IMG/VR virus record: IMGVR_UViG_3300035670_001301
Location: 1 to 22,876 of that record
DNA: 22,876 nt
DNA from: a virus
Direction: 5' to 3' (one strand)
Both the position numbers and the translations under genes were made by a program. Every line of letters starts with the position of its first letter. Positions within the stretch are counted from its first letter, which is position 1. Below are positions 6,174 to 12,906 of the stretch, in pieces. The notes under the pieces were generated by a model. It made no database searches. It had not been told where the DNA came from and saw nothing but the letters and a program-made list of their open reading frames with translations.

Positions 6174-6430
6174 TCGACGTTGCTTTCCATGTGAAGTGTT
6201 TCGTCTGCCTCAAACTCGACATCACCTGACGTTTCTTCGTCGGTGTATTCCCAGTCCCGCCAGGGGTCAGGGATGTTTGCGTCGACCTGTGCCTGCACGA
6301 ACCCGGCACCCAGGAGGAAGTTGCGGAGCTGCTCGACAATCTCAGGCATCGAGTGCGCACGGAAGCGTGTCGTTGCTTGAAACACCGGCCTATCGGCCGG
6401 GCCATCTTTGACGCGCAGGTAGTACTCCAT
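6170..6430 (-). CDS. Hypothetical acidic protein, 86 aa
   Basis: An acidic protein that starts MEYYLRVKDGPADRPVFQAT, with a strand-like N-terminus, a helix (MPEIVEQLRNFLLGAGF) and a strongly acidic C-terminus. No known motif is recognised. The start shares one base with the stop of the SSB/DUF736-like gene and the end overlaps the nuclease start by 4 bp. Its position between recombination genes suggests a helper role, but nothing specific can be seen. Confidence 0.55.
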   Translation of the reverse strand: MEYYLRVKDGPADRPVFQATTRFRAHSMPEIVEQLRNFLLGAGFVQAQVDANIPDPWRDWEYTDEETSGDVEFEADETLHMESNVE

Positions 6431-6729
6431 TACCAGTCCACCGCTTTGGATTGAGCGGGCTTCGCATCGAAGGGGACGTCGTCATCCATGTCATCGAAGG
6501 AGCCGCCGGCCTTGGGCGCAGGACGTGGGGCAGAGCGCTGGCCACCCTGGTACGGGGGGTTGAGCAGACCGCTCAGATACTCGATGCCGTTCTTGGAGGT
6601 CTTCAACCACAGGCCACCTTCCCACTTAGTGCCGTCAGCCATCTCGATGGCCACGTTGTAAAGGGGCTGGTTGTCCTTAGTGCGCTTCGTGTTCTTAAAC
6701 ACGGAGATGTTGTTGTACTGTTTGTTCAT
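6430..6729 (-). CDS. Single-strand-binding or DUF736-like protein
   Basis: A 99-aa protein with a small strand-rich N-terminal domain (NNISVFKNTKRTKDNQPLYN, then ADGTKWEGGLWLKTSKNGIEYLSG) and a flexible Pro/Gly-rich linker ending DDMDDDVPFDAKPAQ. The domain resembles DUF736-type small OB-like proteins, and an acidic tail with DDDVPF is typical of SSB C-termini. It probably binds single-stranded DNA in the recombination block. The start overlaps the ERF stop (ATGA). Whether it is a true SSB is uncertain. Confidence 0.6.
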   Translation of the reverse strand: MNKQYNNISVFKNTKRTKDNQPLYNVAIEMADGTKWEGGLWLKTSKNGIEYLSGLLNPPYQGGQRSAPRPAPKAGGSFDDMDDDVPFDAKPAQSKAVDW

Positions 6730-7376
6730 GCTGCTTCCTTCTCTTGTTGAGCCTTGATCTTCTTCTGCAGGTTCTCGATGATCTCGGCGGTTTTAATCAT
6801 GGGGATTTGCTCGAGCGATTCGGCCGCGTAGATCTGAGAGATCTTGGCCTCATCAAACCCAGCCTTAGCGCACAGCTCACGAATGGACTTGAGCTCGGCC
6901 TCGCCCATCAGCTTGACTGTGGGCTTAGGTGCCAGGGTGTGGGTGGTCTGGTCCGCATCCTCAGCGATGGGGATAGCGAACGTCTGGAAAGCCATGTACT
7001 TGTAGGCGGCAGACAGGGCCTTGTTCGTAGCCTTGTCGCCTGAGTCCATGGCCTCACCAACGGTGGTGCAGGTAACCGACGAGCCGTCGATCGTGGAGTG
7101 GATCAGGTAGTCCACGGTGACGGTGACGTAGAAGAGGGGGTTGCCTCGAGCGTTGACCCGCTCCTGAACTTCCCGGCTTACCACCCGTGGGACGATGACC
7201 AGGCTGGCGTCAACCAGGTGCTGTGACATGCGGTTGAGCACGTCATCAATCCCTCGAAACGAGAAGCCCTGCTGATCGTTCTTGCGGTTCTTGCCGATGC
7301 CCTTCTCTGCGAAGGCGGCGATAACCTCTTGAATGCCCTTGAGTACCTGTGGCACTGCGGGCGTTTGTTTATCCAT
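6726..7376 (-). CDS. erf: ERF-family single-strand annealing protein
   Basis: 216 aa, with the ERF domain through about residue 140: AFAEKGIGKNRKNDQQGFSF, RGIDDVLNRMS, then GEAMDSGDKATNKALSAAYK and YMAFQTFAIP. These are the standard conserved blocks of the family. ERF proteins anneal complementary strands during phage recombination or circularisation. The C-terminal part is Lys/Glu-rich and helical. AGGAGG lies just upstream of the ATG. It is the first gene of the leftward operon, with its own promoter, and is followed by SSB-like and exonuclease genes. Confidence 0.9.
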   Translation of the reverse strand: MDKQTPAVPQVLKGIQEVIAAFAEKGIGKNRKNDQQGFSFRGIDDVLNRMSQHLVDASLVIVPRVVSREVQERVNARGNPLFYVTVTVDYLIHSTIDGSSVTCTTVGEAMDSGDKATNKALSAAYKYMAFQTFAIPIAEDADQTTHTLAPKPTVKLMGEAELKSIRELCAKAGFDEAKISQIYAAESLEQIPMIKTAEIIENLQKKIKAQQEKEAA

Positions 7377-7389
7377 ATACCCTCCTGTG

Positions 7390-7449
7390 AGTGTTTATAT
7401 ACTACACAGCAGAGTTTATATGAAGTAACAGCAGTGTCAATAGCAGTGT
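7390..7449 (-). promoter_or_regulatory. Promoter and direct-repeat operators of the recombination operon
   Basis: On the minus strand a perfect -35 (TTGACA, 7435-7440) lies 16 bp from TAAACT (7413-7418), about 40 bp upstream of the ERF start. The region has AGCAGTGT-like octamers at 7408 (one mismatch), 7430 and 7442, and two AGnGTTTATAT copies at 7390 and 7411, exactly 21 bp apart. They overlap the promoter and are good candidates for repressor binding, but the binding protein is not known. Confidence 0.55.
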
Positions 7450-7452
7450 GTT

Positions 7453-7486
7453 AAAAAATCGACAGTGTTGCGTTTATACAACACTG
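7453..7486 (-). terminator. Intrinsic terminator downstream of the repressor
   Basis: On the minus strand CAGTGTTG and CAACACTG form a perfect 8-bp stem with an 8-nt loop (7463-7486), followed after TCGA by six T residues. It would end the repressor transcript before the ERF promoter. The stem is not very GC-rich, and an operator role is also possible. Confidence 0.55.
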
Positions 7487-7504
7487 CCGTTCTTGGTTGG
7501 ATAA

Positions 7505-8152
7505 CTAGGTCTTGCGGAACTCGGCAACCACTCGAGCCAGGATCTTGAGCAGACCGAACGCGTCCTTGTTCAGCTTGAGTTTCTTAGGGCCGTGGATGGT
7601 CACGCCATCAGCGTCGATGGTGATGCGCCTAAGGATGATGTCGTTGCCTTGCGCAAGCAGATACAACCCGTCAGCCGCAACGCCCTGGTGACTGTCGTCT
7701 ACTAAGAGAATCGTGCCGGCCGGGTAGTCCTTGTTCGAGTTGTCTTCTAGTCGCATTGCTTTAAGAGAGCGCACCCCCAGCGAAGAGACGAACTCACCTG
7801 AGAAGGCGAACCAGTCCACGCATAGGTTAGTGGGTACGCCATTGAGCGAGCCGGTCTCAGCCCGTTGGTAGCCTTCTAGTTCAGCTGGCATGGGCTTACC
7901 CACTAGCTTGCCGAAGCGGGGCGAGATCTCTTCGACGTTGAGCCTAAGCAGCTTGGCGAACTTGGCCACCGTCTTGACGTTTAGTGGCACCCGGGCGTTG
8001 AGGTACTGCGACACCGCAGCCTGGGAAGAGAAGCCCATCTCATCTGCAGCCTTGACTTGGGACAGATGGAACTGATCCTTGCGCTCGTTCCAGAGTTTGC
8101 GCAGCCGCTTTGCGTCCTCGAGCTCCTCTGGAGTCAGGGGTCTACGCGACAT
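7505..8152 (-). CDS. CI-like repressor with a degenerate S24 domain
   Basis: 215 aa. Residues 29-52 form a Cro/CI-type helix-turn-helix (LSQVKAADEMG, AAVSQYL), and the C-terminal half has the LexA/CI fold, with KAMRLEDNSNKDYPAGTILL followed by VDDS. Ser139 lies where the catalytic serine is expected. The catalytic lysine, in 'FTFKKL' of lambda CI and 'VTVKRL' of LexA, is replaced by Arg175 in DIILRRI. No Ala-Gly or Cys-Gly cleavage site is obvious. This suggests a repressor that may not cleave itself on RecA activation. It is transcribed from a promoter of its own and most likely controls the divergent early promoter. Confidence 0.8.
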   Translation of the reverse strand: MSRRPLTPEELEDAKRLRKLWNERKDQFHLSQVKAADEMGFSSQAAVSQYLNARVPLNVKTVAKFAKLLRLNVEEISPRFGKLVGKPMPAELEGYQRAETGSLNGVPTNLCVDWFAFSGEFVSSLGVRSLKAMRLEDNSNKDYPAGTILLVDDSHQGVAADGLYLLAQGNDIILRRITIDADGVTIHGPKKLKLNKDAFGLLKILARVVAEFRKT

Positions 8153-8184
8153 GTATGTGGTCCTATGTGGTTTGGTATTGCTGT

Positions 8185-8201
8185 TTGTAGTTTACATACA
8201 A
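8185..8201. promoter_or_regulatory. Inverted repeat in the repressor promoter
   Basis: TTGTA (8185-8189) and TACAA (8197-8201) form a 17-bp imperfect palindrome that covers the -10 of the repressor promoter. It may be an operator for autoregulation. A second candidate, GTTGA and TCAAC (8231-8235 and 8244-8248), overlaps the -35 of the divergent early promoter. Binding is inferred from position only. Confidence 0.4.
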
Positions 8202-8216
8202 CATACGCAGAGTCAA
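8189..8216 (-). promoter_or_regulatory. Sigma70 promoter of the repressor
   Basis: On the minus strand TTGACT (8211-8216) and TAAACT (8189-8194) are 16 bp apart. The ERF promoter has the same spacing, the same -10 sequence and the same four bases after the -35 (CTGC), so the two may be regulated alike. Transcription would begin about 30 nt before the repressor start codon. Confidence 0.6.
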
Positions 8217-8231
8217 TCACTTTCACTGTAG

Positions 8232-8260
8232 TTGACACAAATATCAACATCGCTTATATT
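8232..8260 (+). promoter_or_regulatory. Strong early sigma70 promoter (rightward)
   Basis: TTGACA (8232-8237) and TATATT (8255-8260) are separated by exactly 17 bp, close to consensus. It points toward the primase-helicase operon and lies back to back with the repressor promoter, as in a lambda-type switch. The inverted repeat GTTGA/TCAAC overlaps its -35. Confidence 0.75.
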
Positions 8261-8266
8261 TTTCAC

Positions 8267-8549
8267 ATGCGGTGGTGATCGTTGGGTACCTAACAAGGGA
8301 GACGGCGGGGTCACTACCAAAGAGTCCCTACCGAAGGAAAGTGCAGGAAGCAGGGACAGGGGTGGCGAAGACAGAGCCCCTTGCACGTACGTCTGTCGGG
8401 TGTTCTGGCTCCGAAGGGCAAGACTGAAGGCGTACCTGGATAGGCTAGGTGCGTCTTCACCAAAGGGCAAGGGGTTTATTAACACGTATATAAAGGGAAC
8501 ACGATTCCCAAGCCCGAAAGGGCAAAGAAAAAAAACAAAGGGTAAGTAG
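8267..8549 (+). ncRNA. Structured leader of the early operon, about 280 nt
   Basis: No convincing gene lies between the early promoter and the ATG at 8550. An open frame exists, but it starts inside the -35 and its product looks like chance. The region is purine-rich and has a strong hairpin at 8425-8459: a 13-bp stem with two G-U pairs and a 9-nt loop. Alternative pairings exist upstream: GTCCCT (8324) with AGGGAC (8352), and GTGCA (8341) with TGCAC (8382), which cross. AAGGGCAA-type motifs recur three times. It could be an antitermination or attenuation leader; there is no clear terminator in it. Confidence 0.4.
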
Positions 8550-10238
8550 ATGAAAGACTGGTACGCATTAGGGATTGACACGAAGGGGCACACCTCCGGC
8601 GAGATCAAGACTGTTTGTCCGAGTTGTTCGCACACCAGAAAGAAACGCTCTTACCCATGTCTTAACGTCAATCTCGATAAAGGCGTTTACAACTGCTGGC
8701 ATTGCGGGTGGTCGGGCGGTATCGGGAAAGACTTCACTCCACGGGTACCGATGCAGAAGACATACCGAAAACCAGAGTTCAAACCACAACCACTCCCCAC
8801 TGGCGCCTTAGGCTTTCTCACTAAGCGTGGCCTCACCCCCGAGGTCATTGGGCGCAACCAGATCTCAGCTGTCACGGTGTACATGCCCCAGATCGAGGGC
8901 GAGGTCGAGGCGATCGCCTTCCCGTTTGTTAAGAACGGCGAGGTGGTGAACGTCAAGTACCGAGACAAGGAGAAGAACTTCCGCCAAGAGAGTGGGGCGG
9001 AGAAGACGTTCTTCAAGTACGACGACATTGATCCTAAGTGCACGATCATTACTGAGGGCGAGATGGATGCGCTCTCACTAGAGGTCGTGGGTTTCCGCAA
9101 CGCAATCTCAGTTCCAGATGGAGCGCCGACACCCGATGCGAAGAACCTCGAAAACAAATTCACCTTCCTCGATGAACCCATTATCGACTCCATCGAGAAG
9201 ATCGTTATCGCAGTTGATAATGATCCCCCCGGCAAAAGGCTGGAAGAGGAGCTCGCTCGCAGACTTGGACGGGATAGATGTTGGCGAGTGCTGTGGCCCT
9301 CTGATTGCAAAGATGCAAACGAAGTCCTCTTAAAGCACGGCACTGAAGTTCTGCGCCACTGCATTGAGTCGGCCACCCCATTCCCTGTCGAAGGGATCTT
9401 CAACCTAGAAGACTTTACCCAAGAAATCGACCACATCTACGAGCACGGATTGCCTAGTGGAATCAGCACGGGCTGGTCCAACATGGACGATCTGTACCGA
9501 CCCGTCGAAGGTCAGTGGACTCTGGTCACGGGTATCCCGGGGATGGGCAAGTCTGAGTGGCTAGATGCACTAGCAGTAAATCTTGCCCAGCAACACTTCT
9601 GGTGCTTCGGCGTCTGCTCTCCTGAGAACCAGCCGGTGACGTTCCATGCAACCAAGCTCATGGAGAAGTTCATCGGCAAGCGTCTCAGCAAAATGAGCAA
9701 GCAAGAATTTGCTGACGCCAAAGAGTGGCTGAATGTTTTCTTTAAGTTCATCCTGCCAGAAGACCGAACGCTGGACGCTGTATTAGCAAAGGCTAAAACG
9801 TTAGTCAAGCGTTACGGCATGAAGGGTCTGATTATAGACCCGTACAACGAGCTGGCACACAGCGGCCGTAGAGATAATGTTACTGAGACTGAATACGTTT
9901 CTGAGTTTCTAGCTGATATCCGTTCATTCGCACGGGACAACGGGGTCCACGTCTGGCTAGTCGCCCACCCAAAGATGATGAGGAAGGAAGGGTCGGACGG
10001 ATCGTACCCAGTGCCAACCGGGTATGACGTGGCTGGCTCGGCGCACTTCTTCAACAAGGCCGACAACATCATTGCTGTGCACCGCAACAAGGCAGACCCC
10101 TTTGCCAAGTCTGAGGTGCACGTTCAGAAGATCAGGTCCAGGTGGCTCGGCCAGCTTGGCTCCACCGCCCTCGAGTGGGACGCCAGCTGCGGCCGGTTCA
10201 ATGTCCCGACAGGTTTCTCTAATGGATTCCTGAGATGA
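8550..10238 (+). CDS. DNA primase-helicase, T7 gp4/Twinkle type
   Basis: 562 aa and bifunctional. The N-terminal zinc ribbon has Cys23/Cys26 and Cys49/Cys52 (CPSC, CWHC). The TOPRIM primase core follows, with Glu169 in IITEGEMDAL and the DxD-like pair Asp223/Asp225 in IAVDNDPPG. The C-terminal RecA-like helicase has Walker A GIPGMGKS (328-335), Walker B ending Asp430 (KGLIIDPYNEL) and the following strand VHVWLVAHPK. It would unwind and prime at the phage replication fork. AAAGGGTAAGTA precedes the ATG, and the same 12-mer precedes the gene at 10531. It overlaps the next gene by 4 bp and is the first gene of the rightward early operon. Confidence 0.9.
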   Translation: MKDWYALGIDTKGHTSGEIKTVCPSCSHTRKKRSYPCLNVNLDKGVYNCWHCGWSGGIGKDFTPRVPMQKTYRKPEFKPQPLPTGALGFLTKRGLTPEVIGRNQISAVTVYMPQIEGEVEAIAFPFVKNGEVVNVKYRDKEKNFRQESGAEKTFFKYDDIDPKCTIITEGEMDALSLEVVGFRNAISVPDGAPTPDAKNLENKFTFLDEPIIDSIEKIVIAVDNDPPGKRLEEELARRLGRDRCWRVLWPSDCKDANEVLLKHGTEVLRHCIESATPFPVEGIFNLEDFTQEIDHIYEHGLPSGISTGWSNMDDLYRPVEGQWTLVTGIPGMGKSEWLDALAVNLAQQHFWCFGVCSPENQPVTFHATKLMEKFIGKRLSKMSKQEFADAKEWLNVFFKFILPEDRTLDAVLAKAKTLVKRYGMKGLIIDPYNELAHSGRRDNVTETEYVSEFLADIRSFARDNGVHVWLVAHPKMMRKEGSDGSYPVPTGYDVAGSAHFFNKADNIIAVHRNKADPFAKSEVHVQKIRSRWLGQLGSTALEWDASCGRFNVPTGFSNGFLR

Positions 10239-10531
10239 CATTCAGATCCAGGAAGCTGCTCGACCTGGCCAGGGATCAGCCCTGTGTCTGGTGCGGCTCA
10301 GATGACGGGACCGTGGTGGCAGCTCACTCCAATCTCATCGAGCACGGCAAGGGCAAGAGCATCAAGGCGCATGACGGCATGCACGCATGGTTGTGCATGA
10401 GATGTCACAGCCGCTACGACCAGGGCTCTGACATGAGCAAAGAAGAACGGCGGGACTTCATCCTCACCGCCATCTGCAGGACGTACATGAGGATGTGGGA
10501 ACTAGAACTAATCAACGTAAAGGGTAAGTAA
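10235..10531 (+). CDS. YbcO-like (DUF1364) nuclease, HNH-related
   Basis: 98 aa with Cys17/Cys20 (CVWC), His31 in AAHSN, and Cys54/Cys57-His58 (CMRCH) with Asp62. This matches the YbcO/DUF1364 family of small phage nucleases, which have a zinc-bound HNH-like fold and are found near replication genes. It may trim recombination or replication intermediates. The ATG overlaps the primase stop (ATGA) and its own stop overlaps the next start (TAATG), so it is translated as part of the early operon. Confidence 0.7.
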   Translation: MTFRSRKLLDLARDQPCVWCGSDDGTVVAAHSNLIEHGKGKSIKAHDGMHAWLCMRCHSRYDQGSDMSKEERRDFILTAICRTYMRMWELELINVKGK

Positions 10532-10959
10532 TGATCACAGTACAGATACCAAGACCAACACCAGCTGGCGACCCGGATCACATGCAGACCTTTGGTCCCA
10601 TCGGCGGGATCGGAGATGTGAATAGCGACGAGCGTGGATCCGGCGCCAGGTACAACACCGACAAACCTGATCTCAGTTTGATCCCGCTGTCCACCCTTGA
10701 GGATGAGGCCAGGGTGTGGATGTACGGCGCCAAGAAGTACGCGGCGTTCAACTGGATGAAGGGGATGCCATGGTCGGTGCCACTAGCCTGCGCCCTGCGT
10801 CACCTGGCTGCATTCCAGAAAGGTGAGGACATCGACCCTGAGTCCGGCCAGACCCACCTAGCTCACGCCATGTGCAATCTGAGAATGCTCACCCTGTACG
10901 CGCAGACCTATCCCGAGGGAGACGATCGCCCCAAGAAGTGGATGTCAGGAGGGCGCTAA
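10531..10959 (+). CDS. MazZ-like dATP/dGTP diphosphohydrolase (DUF5664)
   Basis: 142 aa. The conserved segment carries ARYNTDKPDLSLIPLSTLED, YGAKKY (65-70), RHLAAFQKGEDIDPESGQTH and LAHAMCN, the pattern of the all-helical MazG/MazZ-related family that hydrolyses dATP/dGTP. In phages with diaminopurine DNA this enzyme is one of three partners. Neither PurZ nor DatZ is seen in this window, so it could simply tune nucleotide pools or destroy a host signal. The N-terminal ~38 residues are not conserved-looking. The start overlaps the previous stop by one base. Confidence 0.7.
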   Translation: MITVQIPRPTPAGDPDHMQTFGPIGGIGDVNSDERGSGARYNTDKPDLSLIPLSTLEDEARVWMYGAKKYAAFNWMKGMPWSVPLACALRHLAAFQKGEDIDPESGQTHLAHAMCNLRMLTLYAQTYPEGDDRPKKWMSGGR

Positions 10960-11038
10960 CTGTTGATGTTGAGACCGCTATCTCAATAGTAAGAGGTGCA
11001 TGAAACTTTAATGAGAATAGATCTCAAGGAGGGAAGTG

Positions 11039-11275
11039 ATGGACACAATACATAGCTGCAGTTGGTACTGCGACAGACCTGAGTGCGCCAAGCGGCAGAG
11101 AGATGAGTTCCGTGAGACCTGGGTTCAGATGAACGAGAAGCACATGGCAGAGATCGCCACCCTGGAATCTGAGATCAAGATGGTTCGGGCACGCAACGAG
11201 CGGCTCGAGCGTGAGGTCAAGGAGATGGAGTCGCTGGCATACGGGAACATGGGGGGCAAGGGATGCATGAAATAG
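11039..11275 (+). CDS. Coiled-coil protein, 78 aa
   Basis: The ATG at 11039 follows AAGGAGGG with good spacing; a GTG three bases upstream is less likely. The N-terminus is Cys-rich (CSWYCDRPEC) and could bind metal, and the rest is a charged helix (EIKMVRARNERLEREVKEME) that looks like a coiled coil. It overlaps the next gene by 13 bp. Function unknown. Confidence 0.6.
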   Translation: MDTIHSCSWYCDRPECAKRQRDEFRETWVQMNEKHMAEIATLESEIKMVRARNERLEREVKEMESLAYGNMGGKGCMK

Positions 11276-11598
11276 AGGCGCTGTTGAATGACTACCGAGA
11301 CCGGGTACCTGAGTACTCCCAGGCCAAGGCCAACCGGACTTACCTTGAAGAGTTCAAGAAGTCCAAGCTGGCCATCCTGATGAAGGCGGCTGAGGTGAAG
11401 GGGTACAAGACGTCGGCCGCGCAAGAGCGTGAGGCTTTAGCTGACCCTGAGTATCAGCAGTTGTTACTCGGATTGCAGGCTGCGATTGAGGCGGAAGAGC
11501 GGGTGAGATACGACATGCGCAGGATTGAAATGCAGATCGAGATCTGGCGCACAGTCCGAGCTGACGAGCGCATGGAAAGGAAAGCCTATGCGGCCTGA
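11263..11598 (+). CDS. Hypothetical phage protein, 111 aa, helical
   Basis: A long helical, charged protein with the pattern EFKKSKLAILMKAAEVKGYK and then ALADPEYQQLLLGLQAAIEA and MQIEIWRTVRADERMER. This layout ('KS-K-LM...G..T...E..A..Y..L...E......A....E.WR...ERM') is a widespread phage family of unknown function that I recognise by pattern only. It is cotranslated with its neighbours through overlapping ends. Confidence 0.6.
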   Translation: MHEIEALLNDYRDRVPEYSQAKANRTYLEEFKKSKLAILMKAAEVKGYKTSAAQEREALADPEYQQLLLGLQAAIEAEERVRYDMRRIEMQIEIWRTVRADERMERKAYAA

Positions 11599-11929
11599 TC
11601 CACGCCTGGTCTTGAACCCTGACCGGGTGCGCCGATGCCCTGACTGTTTCGATAGCGACGAGCAGTACCGAGAGTGGCAGAGACTGAGACGACTTTCATA
11701 CCAATGGAACGGACACCCGGGTGTGTGCATTGACTGCACACCTGAGTTCAAGGAACAGATGATGTGTGCGGGTAGGTGCGAGCACCCCGAGACTGTGTTC
11801 GTTACCAACATCGACAAGTACGGTGAGGCTGAGACAGTTGGTATCAACGAACTCTCCCCCTGGTACCGACGTGTGATGAAAGGTCAGATGGTGTTCGTCC
11901 GAAAGGGGGATGACAATGAAGAAGATTAA
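11588..11929 (+). CDS. Cysteine-containing hypothetical protein, 113 aa
   Basis: The ATG at 11588 has a GGAAAGGAAAG site and overlaps the previous gene by 11 bp; codons upstream in this frame belong to that overlap. Two CxxC pairs are present, RCPDCF near residue 17 and CIDC near residue 47, with a lone Cys after them, so a zinc-binding fold is likely. The remainder has a helical charged middle and ends acidic. No family recognised. Confidence 0.6.
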   Translation: MRPDPRLVLNPDRVRRCPDCFDSDEQYREWQRLRRLSYQWNGHPGVCIDCTPEFKEQMMCAGRCEHPETVFVTNIDKYGEAETVGINELSPWYRRVMKGQMVFVRKGDDNEED

Positions 11930-12326
11930 CAGCCGGGCCAAGGGAAAGTCAGCTGAGAGAGAGCTCATCAATCTCCTCAAGGAGATGCTGCCAGAGGAAC
12001 TCTCGTCTGAGCTGACACGTAACCTGGACCAGACCAGAGAGGGTGGCTACGACATCCTCGGACTGAGAGGGTGGGCCATCGAGGTGAAGCGGTACGCCAA
12101 GGTCGACCCAGCTGACAAGGTGAGATTCTGGGAGCAGGCCACAGAACAAGCACGGAAAGATGGCTCTCGCCCGGTCGTTGTGTATCGAGAAGACCGACGC
12201 GATTGGCGTGTGATTCTGAGAGCGGAGGATGTAGCACCAGACTACATGACTGGAGCAGACATCGACTATACGTTTGAGATGGGCTTGCCTATGTTTACTC
12301 TTGTGGTTCGGAGGGGATATGTTTAG
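11916..12326 (+). CDS. PD-(D/E)XK endonuclease, Holliday-junction-resolvase-like
   Basis: 136 aa. The motifs are KGKSAERELINLL (Glu14/Glu16), EGGYDILGL with Asp46, and the E-x-K strand AIEVKRYAK (Glu56, Lys58), followed by FWEQATEQA and PVVVYRED. This is the core of small archaeal-Hjc-like phage nucleases, and a role in cutting branched DNA is likely. I choose 11916 rather than the ATG at 11910 because the GGGGG binding site would touch the latter. It overlaps the next gene by 8 bp. Confidence 0.75.
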   Translation: MKKINSRAKGKSAERELINLLKEMLPEELSSELTRNLDQTREGGYDILGLRGWAIEVKRYAKVDPADKVRFWEQATEQARKDGSRPVVVYREDRRDWRVILRAEDVAPDYMTGADIDYTFEMGLPMFTLVVRRGYV

Positions 12327-12846
12327 ATCACCTGAGCAGGCGCTGGCATTCTCCTTCCGAATCCGGGAGTCGAACGTCATCTCATTACCAAGCACCGTGT
12401 ACATCGCCCAGAAGACGGAGGCACAGAGCACCTCATCTGACAGGCTGACCCGGTATGACTTGCATGCGCAAGCGGGGATGGTGTTCTCGTTCCTGTCCCG
12501 TAGACCTGAGCTCGAGCAAGCCTACGCTTTCTACCTGTACGGCACACCGAGAGAGCGCAAGCTGGCAGCGAACTTTGTTGCACGGAAGTATAGGGATCGG
12601 TTCGGGCGCTACGGTCTTGACAAGTACCGTCTGAGACTGGCCATCCTGGCCAGGTCTGTACGAACTGTGGCTGAGGCCACAGGTTTATCTGAGTGGAAGT
12701 CGTGGAAGTTGAGACGAGATATTGCGGGGGTTCTTGAACCCGTGCGCAATAGTTTGATGGACGCACTGTGGGAGTGGATGCAAGATCCAAACACAGTGGT
12801 AGAGGGGAAGGAGAGCGAGGGTAAACTGGCTGCTCCATCTCAATGA
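12319..12846 (+). CDS. Hypothetical protein, 175 aa; possible late regulator
   Basis: The ATG at 12319 follows GGAGGGG. The protein is basic, with a helical middle (DLHAQAGMVFSFLSRRPEL) and a region resembling a helix-turn-helix (VRTVAEATGLSEWKSWKLRR), then an acidic tail. It is the last gene of the early operon, just before a strong terminator, which is where many phages place a late-gene activator or antiterminator such as Q. I infer that role from position and the helix-turn-helix only; the protein itself is not recognised. Confidence 0.55.
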   Translation: MFRSPEQALAFSFRIRESNVISLPSTVYIAQKTEAQSTSSDRLTRYDLHAQAGMVFSFLSRRPELEQAYAFYLYGTPRERKLAANFVARKYRDRFGRYGLDKYRLRLAILARSVRTVAEATGLSEWKSWKLRRDIAGVLEPVRNSLMDALWEWMQDPNTVVEGKESEGKLAAPSQ

Positions 12847-12877
12847 TGGAACTTACCCTTCACTCTCCTGAGTGTTT

Positions 12878-12906
12878 GCCCCGGCAAGTCCGGGGCTTTT
12901 TTTTTT
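12878..12906 (+). terminator. Intrinsic terminator of the early operon
   Basis: GCCCCGG (12878-12884) and CCGGGGC (12890-12896) form a perfect 7-bp GC stem with a 5-nt loop, followed by ten T residues. The T run overlaps the stop codon of the convergent Rap1a-like gene (TAA at 12905-12907). It ends rightward transcription and has no matching T run on the other strand, so it works one way. Confidence 0.9.

Noticed and set aside
8232-8549. 105-codon frame on the plus strand upstream of the primase
   Set aside because: Its TTG start is the -35 hexamer of the early promoter, its product has no protein-like pattern, and it would be translated only from upstream of the predicted transcript start.
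8687-9436. Minus-strand frame of 249 codons inside the primase-helicase gene
   Set aside because: It is Ser-rich and antisense to the zinc and TOPRIM regions, with no motif; a consequence of codon bias.
10531-10959. Full diaminopurine (Z-genome) pathway
   Set aside because: Only a MazZ-like enzyme is present; no PurZ or DatZ and no matching polymerase are in the window.
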